Source: Haliscomenobacter sp041740695 (GTDB taxonomy: Bacteria; Bacteroidota; Bacteroidia; Chitinophagales; Saprospiraceae). From it: 64,000 nt of DNA. Where the stretch lies: NCBI RefSeq assembly GCF_041740695.1, contig NZ_JBGSLK010000132.1, forward strand, positions 30,782-94,781. The letters run 5' to 3'. The translations under genes and the position numbers were made by a program. The notes under the pieces are model-generated. The model was not told where the DNA came from and searched no databases. It saw only the letters and a list, made by a program, of their open reading frames with translations. Below are positions 1-8,100 of the stretch, piece after piece. Each line of letters begins with the position of its first letter. Positions within the stretch are counted from its first letter, which is position 1.

Positions 1-326
1 GAAATCCTCCAATCCAGCAAAATCGCTCCAATGAACATACACGCTGCAATACAAGCCATCTGCACCAAAAGTACCACCGGAATCAACACATACCCGACCC
101 ACTTCCACTTGGCCTGCAAACCCAACAAAGCATCAATACGCTCCACATCCAACTGCTCACCCAGTATATGGTAATACACCTCCTTGGTCATGATCACCTG
201 ATCCTGGATGAAAAACACCAGTAGCGACACAAAGCACAGCACCCCAAAGGTTTCCCAGGTGCGCAGCCCCCATACACCATCGCGATTCGTCTGTTTGTTT
301 GGATTTATATTGATTACTTGAGACAT
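1..326 (-). CDS. membrane protein, N-terminal part (runs off window)
   Basis: An open frame reads on the minus strand from an ATG at 326 to the window edge, giving the first 108 residues. It begins MSQVININPNKQ and contains two hydrophobic stretches, about residues 26-41 and 74-95, with charged residues between them, so it is a probable inner-membrane protein. I do not recognise the family and the C-terminus lies outside the window. Upstream on the minus strand there is a -7-like TAATTTTG at 349-356 and a set of 10-bp direct repeats at 376-415 that could be regulatory. Function unknown. Confidence 0.6.
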   Translation of the reverse strand, partial: MSQVININPNKQTNRDGVWGLRTWETFGVLCFVSLLVFFIQDQVIMTKEVYYHILGEQLDVERIDALLGLQAKWKWVGYVLIPVVLLVQMACIAACMFIGAILLDWRI

Positions 327-348
327 TGTTTTGCTGTTTTGTCTATCA

Positions 349-356
349 CAAAATTA
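349..356 (-). promoter_or_regulatory. possible -7 element for the membrane protein gene
   Basis: On the minus strand this reads TAATTTTG, matching the Bacteroidota -7 consensus TAnnTTTG, 23 bases before the ATG at 326. No TTG lies at the usual 19-21 base spacing, so the call is weak. Confidence 0.35.
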
Positions 357-375
357 CAGCACTCCAAATTCCCAT

Positions 376-415
376 TTTGTAAAAGTTTGTCAAAATTTGT
401 AAAGGTTTGTAAAGC
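376..415. repeat. four 10-bp direct repeats, possible operator
   Basis: TTTGT followed by [ac]aaa-type bases recurs four times at an exact 10-base period, with TTTGT at 376, 386, 396 and 406. The array sits upstream of the promoter-like element of the minus-strand membrane gene and downstream of a terminator. Spacing of one helical turn suggests a cooperative protein-binding site; this is inference. Confidence 0.5.
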
Positions 416-423
416 CCCTCAAA

Positions 424-452
424 CAAAAACACCCCACTGAGTAGTGAGGTGT
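424..452 (-). terminator. rho-independent terminator of the HTH gene
   Basis: Arms at 429-438 and 443-452 form a 10-bp stem with one mismatch and a GAGT loop. On the minus strand it is followed by TTTTTGTTT, and on the plus strand by a run of T, so it may work both ways. It lies 30 bases past the HTH gene. Confidence 0.65.
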
Positions 453-481
453 CATTTTTTTAATAAAACAATGTTCAGGTT

Positions 482-682
482 TTACCGGCCCGCCCTTGAA
501 GGGGTATGGTCGGTTTTGAGATTGGGTTTCCCTAGCTTGATGTAGACCAACTCTACTTCAGAAGGGGATAAGAGAACACGAGCAGGGAGAACTATTCCGG
601 CTCTTTTTAACCAACTGTAAAACGTAGGACGGCTTACACCATACTCCTGCGCCAGTAGGTCGCGGGTTTTGCCAGCACTCAT
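482..682 (-). CDS. small helix-turn-helix DNA-binding protein
   Basis: A 66-residue protein starting MSAGKTRDLLAQ. Residues 5-30 (KTRDLLAQEYGVSRPTFYSW) have the look of a Mor/resolvase-type HTH: an acidic-hydrophobic helix, a glycine turn, then the recognition helix SRPTFYSWL. The remaining residues are basic and contain no second domain. The internal ATG at 682 was preferred over an upstream start at 745, whose extra 21 residues are hydrophobic and AT-rich and look like untranslated leader. A terminator follows at 424-452. It could be a transposon-derived or phage-type regulator; the target is unknown. Confidence 0.6.
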   Translation of the reverse strand: MSAGKTRDLLAQEYGVSRPTFYSWLKRAGIVLPARVLLSPSEVELVYIKLGKPNLKTDHTPSRAGR

Positions 683-881
683 ACAGAAACAGATTATTGG
701 GTTAGTAATCATCGTCAATATAATCGCATTAATTTTAACAATCAAGACGCCGGGATAATTTTTATAGACCTTGTTTTTAATTTTAACAGAATCACTGATC
801 TCATTCTATGAATATCCTTTTCCACCCTAGGCAATATAATCCCCCTTTTTCCTTATTTTGCCCGCCTGAAAATTTTCATCC

Positions 882-2189
882 ATGCGCCATACCATTTACG
901 CTATATTTTGTCTCCTGTTTTGCACGCCTTTGATCGCACAAACAGCCAAAGACCTCAGCAGCCAGGATTATCCACACTTGGAAAAACTCTACCTCCACCT
1001 CCACCAAAATCCCGAACTCTCTTTTTACGAAACCAATACCGCCAAGCGCCTCGCCGAAGAATTGCGGCAAGCAGGTTTCCAGGTGACCGAAAACTTTGGC
1101 GGTACTGGAGTGGTAGGCATCCTGAAAAACGGCCCCGGCCCTACCGTGCTCATCCGTGCCGATATGGATGCCTTACCCGTAGTGGAAGAAACGGGCAAAA
1201 CCTACGCCAGTCAGGTAAAAACCAAAGATGAAAGTGGCAATACCGTTGGCGTCATGCATGCCTGTGGCCACGATGTACACATGACCGTATGGACGGGAGC
1301 GGCCCGTACCCTGGCCAAAATGAAATCCAAATGGAGCGGTACGCTGATCATGGTAGGCCAGCCCGCTGAGGAGCGCAGCGGTGGTGCCAAGGCCATGTTG
1401 AAAGAAGGTCTGTACAGCAAATTCCCGAAACCAGACTACGCTCTCGCCATCCACGTTAGTCCAACTCTGGCGGCTGGTCGAATCGGTTTTCGCAAGGAAT
1501 ACACTTTAGCCAACGTCGACTTCATGGACATCACCGTTTATGGTCAAGGCGGGCACGGCGCTTATCCGCACACCACCATCGACCCCATCGTGTTGTCTGC
1601 CCGAATCATCACCACGTTACAAACCATCGTCAGTCGGGAAACATCCCCATTGGAACCTGCGGTGGTCACCGTTGGCGCCATTCACGGCGGTGCTAAGGGC
1701 AATGTCATTCCCAATGAGGTGCAGTTGCAACTGACCATGCGCTCTTATTCGGACCAGGTACGCAAAAATACGATTGAAAAAATTGGCCGGATTTGCCGGG
1801 GCGAGGCGATCGCTGCGGGTTTGCCCGAAAGTAAATTTCCCAAACTCACCATGCGCCCCGAAGAAACCCCTTCCACTTACAATGATCCCGCTTTAACCGA
1901 GCGGGTAGTTAATCATTTTAAAACTACCTTTGGTGCCGCTCAAATCCAGGAAGTAGAACCTTCCATGGCGGGTGAAGATTTTGCGCTGTTTGGTCGTACC
2001 CCAGAAAAAGTGCCCATTTTCCTGTTTTGGCTCGGCACTCAAGAACCCTTACAGGCTGAAAAAGCCGCCAAAGGTGAAATCCAATTGCCATCATTGCACT
2101 CTTCGCTCTTTTGTCCGGTACCTGAACCCACCATCAAAACGGGGGTAGCGGCAATGAGTGAAGCGGCTTTGCAACTATTCAAGAAATAG
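882..2189 (+). CDS. secreted M20D-family amidohydrolase / N-acyl amino acid hydrolase
   Basis: 435 residues. An N-terminal signal peptide (about 1-20, ending LIAQ) predicts export. The M20D metal-binding signature HACGHDVH lies at 126-133, PAEE at 161-164, and a late His in LHSSLF near residue 411, which are the expected metal ligands and general base of this family. The dimerisation (lid) domain falls at about 200-310. Family members remove acyl groups from amino acids (aminoacylase, IAA-amino acid hydrolase, N-acetyl-diaminopimelate deacetylase types); a periplasmic role in salvaging acylated amino acids or peptides is inferred. The TAG stop is the first triplet of a long palindrome (2187-2328). 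Confidence 0.85.
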   Translation: MRHTIYAIFCLLFCTPLIAQTAKDLSSQDYPHLEKLYLHLHQNPELSFYETNTAKRLAEELRQAGFQVTENFGGTGVVGILKNGPGPTVLIRADMDALPVVEETGKTYASQVKTKDESGNTVGVMHACGHDVHMTVWTGAARTLAKMKSKWSGTLIMVGQPAEERSGGAKAMLKEGLYSKFPKPDYALAIHVSPTLAAGRIGFRKEYTLANVDFMDITVYGQGGHGAYPHTTIDPIVLSARIITTLQTIVSRETSPLEPAVVTVGAIHGGAKGNVIPNEVQLQLTMRSYSDQVRKNTIEKIGRICRGEAIAAGLPESKFPKLTMRPEETPSTYNDPALTERVVNHFKTTFGAAQIQEVEPSMAGEDFALFGRTPEKVPIFLFWLGTQEPLQAEKAAKGEIQLPSLHSSLFCPVPEPTIKTGVAAMSEAALQLFKK

Positions 2190-2328
2190 TTGAGAAGGTT
2201 GAGGGAGGTTGAGAAGGTTGAGGCTACCGCGAGCGATTTTGACAAGGACTTTGCCAAAATCGCTCGCGGCAGCCTAAACCTTCCTAAACCTTCCTCAACT
2301 TCCCTCAACTTCTCAACTCCTCAACTAG
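2187..2328. repeat. long imperfect palindrome between two genes
   Basis: The whole 142-base spacer is an inverted repeat. It begins TAGTTGAG at the amidohydrolase stop codon and ends CTCAAC..CTAG just before the next ATG. The core stem pairs 2227-2241 with 2255-2269 (CCGCGAGCGATTTTG type, 15 bp). The outer arms are low-complexity repeats of GAAGGTTGAG and its complement. Confidence 0.8.
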
Positions 2329-2329
2329 A

Positions 2330-3319
2330 ATGGATACTTTCAACTGGGGCATCATCGGCCTGGGGCGCATCGCCCACAAATTTGCAGCAGATTTGGCTAA
2401 AACACCGGGTGCTAAACTCACGGCGGTAGCTTCGCGAGATATGGACCGATCTACTGAATTTGCGCGGCAGTATGGCGCCAGTCATTGTTATGGTGCCTAT
2501 GAAGACATCATCCAGTGCCCCGATCTTGATGCGGTATACATTGCGACGCCCAATAATTTACACCGCGAGAATACCTTGTTCTGCCTGGCGCATCAAATTC
2601 CAGTGTTGTGTGAAAAACCATTTTCCATCAATATCCACGAAGCCCGACAAATGGTGCAGGAGGCCCGCACCCAGCAAACTTTTTTGATGGAAGCCTTCTG
2701 GACGCGTTTTTTGCCCACCACTCAAAAAATGTTGCAACTCATTGCGGAGGGGCAAATTGGCGAAATTCTGGGGGTAAAAGCTGATTTTGGTTTTAAACCT
2801 CCGTTTGAGCCTGAGGGGCGTTTGTTCAATCCAGAATTAGGGGGTGGCGCATTGTTGGACATTGGAGTATACCCGCTCTTTTTGTCGACGCTGGTACTGG
2901 GAATGCCCACTGAAGTGACTGCTAAAGCCTACATTGGTTCTACCGGAGTTGATGAAGATACGGCCATCATCTTACGGCACCAAAACGGAGCCCTTTCCCA
3001 CCTCCACACCACCATCCGGATGGGCACCAAATCTGAAGCCTTTATTTATGGGGAAACCGGTACCATCCATTTTCACAGTCGTTTTCACGAAATGACCTCA
3101 ATGAGTTTATTGCGCGAAGGGAAACGTCCCGAATTTTTCCAATTCAATCAAGAGGTACACGGTTATACTTTCGAAGCACAGGAAGTCATGCGCTGCGTGT
3201 CGGCAGGGCTCACCGAAAGTCCCGGTCTGGAGCTGGATTATACGCTGGCCAGGATGGAGCTTTTGGATGAAATTCGTCGGCAAATTGGCTTGAGTTTCCC
3301 CATGGAAAATGTTGAATAA
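2330..3319 (+). CDS. Gfo/Idh/MocA-family NAD(P)-dependent oxidoreductase
   Basis: 329 residues. The N-terminal Rossmann fold shows GLGRIA at 10-15 and the family signature CEKPFS at 94-99, where the lysine is the usual catalytic residue. The C-terminal half is the alpha/beta dimerisation domain. There is no signal peptide, so it is cytoplasmic. Overall it resembles the dihydrodiol-dehydrogenase-like branch (trans-1,2-dihydrobenzenediol dehydrogenase, sugar dehydrogenases). The natural substrate cannot be read from sequence, but sugars or inositols are usual. The ATG follows directly after a palindrome, so it is either co-transcribed with the amidohydrolase or has its promoter within it. Confidence 0.85.
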   Translation: MDTFNWGIIGLGRIAHKFAADLAKTPGAKLTAVASRDMDRSTEFARQYGASHCYGAYEDIIQCPDLDAVYIATPNNLHRENTLFCLAHQIPVLCEKPFSINIHEARQMVQEARTQQTFLMEAFWTRFLPTTQKMLQLIAEGQIGEILGVKADFGFKPPFEPEGRLFNPELGGGALLDIGVYPLFLSTLVLGMPTEVTAKAYIGSTGVDEDTAIILRHQNGALSHLHTTIRMGTKSEAFIYGETGTIHFHSRFHEMTSMSLLREGKRPEFFQFNQEVHGYTFEAQEVMRCVSAGLTESPGLELDYTLARMELLDEIRRQIGLSFPMENVE

Positions 3320-3482
3320 AAAATCTGTGAATTTTGTAAAAATAGTTTTACCAAAAAACTTAAAATTCTTACCGAAAACCCCGAAATTCTTGCTGAAATA
3401 CGGAAATTTTGGATTGTATCAGCAGATCGGCTGTACATTGCAAACGTTTGCAGAAAATAGGTTTGCATACCAGAAGCTGCTT

Positions 3483-4541
3483 ATGAAAAACTTTTGTTCC
3501 CTCCTTTGTTTTGTATGCCTGTTAACCACACTTGGGGCGCAAGGTAGCACGCCTCCTGTGTCAACTACTCCTAACAAGGCAGTTGATCGTCCCATAGATT
3601 TCCAACAACAACTAAGCACGATTGCCTTTGGTTCCTGCAACAACCAGGAAAAGGATCAGGCCATGTGGAACCCCATCTTATTGAATCAGCCCGATTTGTG
3701 GGTATGGTTGGGCGACAACATATACGCTGACACCAATGATATGCAGGCAATGGCTAAGATGTACCATAAAGTACGGAGCGAGCCAGGCTATAACAAATTG
3801 CGCGAGCAAAGTTCGATCATGGGCATTTGGGACGACCATGATTACGGCATAAATGACGGTGATAAAACTTATCCCAAAAGGCGGCAGAGCAAAGAGTTGA
3901 TGCTGAAGTTTTTGGATATTCCTCACTCCAATCCCGTCTGGAAACACGAAGGTGCCTATCAAGCGTATACAATCGGGCCAGCAGGGCGTCAGGTCAAATT
4001 CATCTTATTGGATGGTCGTTATTTTCGCGACGAACTGAAGGCCAATCCAGGGGGCACTCCACGCTATTTCATCAATGAAACAGGCGATATGTTGGGCGAG
4101 GCACAATGGAAATGGCTGGAAGCAGAATTGCGCAACAGTACCGCACAAATCAATATCATTGGCTGCGGCATCCAGTTCATCCACGATGAACACGCTTTTG
4201 AAAAATGGGCCAACTTCCCGCTTGCCCGCAAACGGTTGCTGGATTTATTGGCGCAAATTAAACCCGTCAAAACCATGCTAATCAGCGGTGATCGCCATAT
4301 TTCAGAAGTATCCAAAATGGAGCTGCCAGGTCTGGAGTATCCACTGTACGACTTCACTTCTAGTGGCCTTACGCACTCCTACGTAAGCAATATTGTGGAA
4401 CCCAATCGTTTCCGGGTTTCCCCTTTGGTCAATCAACGCAGTTTTGGCGTTCTGCGCATCGATTGGTCGGAGGCGCCCCCTAAAATCACGATGGAAGCCC
4501 GCGGCTTGGACAATGTCGAATTTTTTAAAATTGAATTTTAG
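3483..4541 (+). CDS. PhoD-like alkaline phosphatase / phosphodiesterase, secreted
   Basis: 352 residues from the ATG at 3483, chosen because it gives a clean signal peptide (MKNFCSLLCF to LGAQ, about 1-20). A longer frame back to 3309 would put about 58 basic residues in front of it. Metallophosphatase motifs are FGSCN at 49-53, WLGDNIYAD at 75-83, WDDHDYG near 120 and LISGDRHISE near 263, the metal-ligand set of PhoD-type enzymes. The protein should hydrolyse phosphate mono- or diesters in the periplasm or outside the cell. A terminator-like hairpin follows at 4588-4612. Confidence 0.85.
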   Translation: MKNFCSLLCFVCLLTTLGAQGSTPPVSTTPNKAVDRPIDFQQQLSTIAFGSCNNQEKDQAMWNPILLNQPDLWVWLGDNIYADTNDMQAMAKMYHKVRSEPGYNKLREQSSIMGIWDDHDYGINDGDKTYPKRRQSKELMLKFLDIPHSNPVWKHEGAYQAYTIGPAGRQVKFILLDGRYFRDELKANPGGTPRYFINETGDMLGEAQWKWLEAELRNSTAQINIIGCGIQFIHDEHAFEKWANFPLARKRLLDLLAQIKPVKTMLISGDRHISEVSKMELPGLEYPLYDFTSSGLTHSYVSNIVEPNRFRVSPLVNQRSFGVLRIDWSEAPPKITMEARGLDNVEFFKIEF

Positions 4542-4587
4542 CCCATTCCTAACCGGGCAACCAAACTCCCTCTAATTCCCACGTCTT

Positions 4588-4623
4588 ATGGCTTGCTCTT
4601 TGAGCAGGCCATTTGCATTTTTG
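4588..4623 (+). terminator. terminator after the PhoD-like gene
   Basis: ATGGC-TGCTC pairs with GAGCA-GCCAT (4588-4612) around a TTT loop, with one internal mismatch. The stem is followed by TTGCATTTTTGG. Confidence 0.55.
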
Positions 4624-4876
4624 GAATTGTAGCAAATTACGGTTTTAGTTTGGCCTTGTGCTTTGGGGCTTTTCTCGAAAAAGAAAATAATTTTTGGTAG
4701 CTTTTCGCAAAACTTGAATCCAAAGGAGGTGATTTGCTTTGGCTACAAATTATTATTTTAATCTTAGCTTTGAAAAATTTTTAAAAAAACTCCATTTTTT
4801 TGCATATTTTGTGGTTAAGTGTCGGAGAAAAAAGATTTAAATTAACGGTTTCGTACACTTTTTTCATTCCTTGCAA

Positions 4877-4907
4877 TTGGCTTTTCAAGTTCCATGCAAT
4901 ATTTTTG
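4877..4907 (+). promoter_or_regulatory. promoter P1 upstream of gltB
   Basis: TTG at 4877-4879, 20 bases, then TATTTTTG at 4900-4907. This is an exact match to the Bacteroidota promoter pattern TTG-N19-21-TAnnTTTG. Predicted transcription start is near 4914, giving a leader of about 245 bases. The rest of the 4624-5081 gap is AT-rich and I see no gene in it. Confidence 0.6.
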
Positions 4908-5064
4908 AAGTTCTAACTTGACAGCGACGTGTGCTTACTAGCCAACTTACAACCAAATTATTTCCAATTTTTTTAGCCTATTCTTTTTAAATCACCAAAG
5001 AACTTAGCGACCTAAGTCCCGATTAGCTCTAACCATACTGCTGCTTCAGCAACCCAATTTCAAC

Positions 5065-5098
5065 TTGAGGGGCTCAAAAAAATGAACACTTATTTTTG
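5065..5098 (+). promoter_or_regulatory. promoter P2 / conserved leader element of gltB
   Basis: TTG at 5065-5067, 23 bases, then TATTTTTG at 5091-5098. The segment around the -7 box is nearly identical to the one upstream of glgP at 25233-25260. It also spells ATGAACACTTATTTTTGC, which creates a spurious longer gltB frame. Confidence 0.5.
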
Positions 5099-5159
5099 CC
5101 CTACTGCTAAACCCATTGCGTTAAAGATATTTTTTATTGATCAGACAACAGTTTTGTAT

Positions 5160-8100
5160 ATGAAGGAGACCAATGAAGGTTTGTACGTTCCGCAGTTGGA
5201 AAAAGACTCTTGTGGCACAGGTTTGATGGCCAATCTCAATGGCATCAAATCCCATGAACTGGTCGAGGACGCCCTCACCATGTTGGCCAATATGGAGCAC
5301 CGCGGGGCTTGTGGTTGTGAACCCAATACCGGGGATGGTGCCGGTATCATCATCCAAACTCCTCATGAATTTTTTGTGAAAAAATGCCGGGAATTAAAGT
5401 TCGACCTCCCCGATTTTGGTAAATACGGCGTAGGTATGGTCTTCTTCCCCATGGATCGGGCGCAACGCCAGGAGTGTCGGGTATTGTTTCAGGATTACAT
5501 CGATGAATGTGGATTTGAAGTGATCGGCTGGCGCAAAGTGCCCACCGATCATGAGTTGTTGGGCGAATCCGCAGTGGCGACGGAACCACGTGTGGAGCAG
5601 GTGTTTGTCAAACCCAAGCAGGAAATGGAATTGCAGGCTTTGGAGCGGCGTTTGTACATCCTGCGCAAGTTTGTCATCCACAACATCTACAAAGTTTTCC
5701 CTCATGTGAAGGAAAACTTTTACATCGCCTCATTTTCATACAAAACTGTTGTATACAAGGGCCAGTTGACCACGTATCAGCTGCGCCCTTACTTTTTGGA
5801 TTTACAGGACGCGGACCTGAAATCAGCCATTGCGCTGATTCACTCCCGTTTTTCAACCAATACGGTGCCGAAGTGGAAATTGGCACAACCCTTCCGCTAC
5901 ATTGCCCACAACGGTGAAATCAACACAGTAAGAGGGAATCTGAATTGGTGGCAGTCCAAGGAAAAAAACCTGATGTCGGAAATTTTTTCCGATGAAGAAT
6001 TGGAATTGATCAAGCCCATTTGTGGCGATGACCTTTCCGATTCTGGCAATTTCGACAACGTGTTGGAATACCTGGTGATGAGTGGTTATTCCTTGCCCCA
6101 TGCCCTGATGATGATGATTCCCGAAGCCTGGGAGCACGACGACACCATGGAGGATTACAAAAAAGCTTTCTACGAATACCACAAAACCATCATGGAGCCT
6201 TGGGACGGCCCCGCTTCGATTTGTTTTACCAATGGTATTTTGGTAGGTGCTACCCTCGACCGCAATGGTCTGCGACCTTCGCGGTACTGCTTGATGGAAG
6301 ACAATACCTTGATCGTAGCTTCCGAAGCTGGTGCCTTGCCTGTAGACCAATCCAAAGTGGTGAAAAAAGGCCGCCTGCAACCAGGTAGAATGTTGATTGC
6401 CGATTTGGACGAAGGCCGCATTGTAGGCGATGAAGAACTAAAAAGTGTCATCTGCCAACGTTTGCCTTACCGGGATTGGCTCAAGGAGCACCGCCTGACT
6501 TTGGCCGACCTGCCAGAAAACATCCCGGGCACGGTAGAAATGGACGAGCAAAGTTTGCTGCGCAATCAACAACTTTTTGGCTTCAGCAAAGAAGACATCA
6601 AGGTATTGATCAACCCAACGGTAAGCGATGGTCTGGAACCACTTGGCTCCATGGGAGCAGATACACCATTGGCGGTACTCTCACACCAGTCGCAGCACCT
6701 ATCCAACTACTTCAAGCAATTGTTTGCCCAGGTAACCAACCCACCAATCGACCCCATCCGGGAGCGTTCGGTGATGTCCTTGTTCGCCATGTTGGGTGGG
6801 AACCCCAAGCACCTGGATTTGGTACCTGAGCGTGGCCGTTTCATCCACCTGGAAAGCCCGGTCATCACCAACGGGGAACTCAACCGGGTGAAATACCTCG
6901 AAGAAGGTTACTTCAAATCAGGAGTCATCAATATCCTGTTCCGGGCTGACGGACAAGAAGGCCGCCTCAAAGCAGCCGTTGACAACATTTGTGCCGAAGC
7001 AGAAGACCTGGTGCGCCAGGGTGCCAATATCCTGATCCTTTCCGACCGCCATGTGGATGAAAAACATGCCCCTGTGCCTTCCCTTCTGGCCATTGGTGCG
7101 GTGCATCACCACCTGATTCGTCGTGGTTTGCGCACTTTGACTTCAATAGTCGTTGAAGCTGGGGACATTCGCGAAACGCATCATTTCTGTACCCTGATCG
7201 GTTACGGTGCCACTTGTGTGAATCCATACATGGTCTACGCAACCATTGCCCAGCAGCGGGAATTGGGGCATTTGGATGCTAGCATGAAGTTGGAAAAAAT
7301 GATCGATACCTTCAATAAGGTCATCGGCAAATCCATCCTCAAGGTGATGTCTAAAAACGGGATTTCAACGCTACAATCTTACCAGGGTGCCCAAATCTTT
7401 GAGATTTTGGGTATTTCCAAAGAAGTGGTTGAAAAATGTTTTGTCGGTTCGGTGTCCCGCATCCAGGGCATCAGTTACGACGGCATTGCCGAAGAAGTAC
7501 TGGCGCGTCACTCCTTTGCCTATCCCGAAAGCCCGGTACCCGGTGCTCAACTGGACGTAGGTGGGGTGTATCAGTGGAAACGCCGGGGGGAAGCTCACTT
7601 GTTTAACCCCAAGAGCATCCACCACCTGCAGGTTGCTTCGCGTAAGAACGATTACCAGGAGTACAAAAAATTTGCTGCCATCATCAATGAACAAACCGAA
7701 CAGGCGCTGACGCTACGGGGTTTGTTGACTTTCCGCAAGGGTAACCCCATTCCAATTGAGGAAGTGGAGCCAGTGGAAAACATCATGAAGCGATTTGCTA
7801 CCGGGGCCATGTCCTTTGGGTCGATTTCTCACGAAGCGCACTCCACTCTGGCCATTGCCATGAACCGTATTGGCGGCAAAAGCAACAGTGGAGAAGGAGG
7901 TGAAGACGAGATCCGCTTCGAACCTAAAGAAAATGGCGATTGGGAACGTTCGGCCATCAAACAGGTGGCTTCAGGCCGTTTTGGGGTAACCAGCTATTAC
8001 CTGACCAATGCTGCTGAATTACAAATCAAAATGGCCCAAGGTGCCAAACCTGGTGAAGGGGGGCAATTGCCCGGCCATAAAGTGGATGAATGGATTGGCC

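Noticed and set aside
2190..2429. 79-codon frame through the palindrome after the amidohydrolase
   Set aside because: Its sequence is repeat-derived and overlaps the true oxidoreductase gene in another frame.
5082..5159. N-terminal extension of GltB beginning MNTYFCPTAK
   Set aside because: It overlaps a promoter-like element, would bury the nucleophilic Cys inside the protein, and GltB propeptides are short; start at 5160 preferred.
6170..6451. Several minus-strand frames opposite gltB
   Set aside because: Shadow frames of a highly conserved enzyme; no plausible promoter or product.
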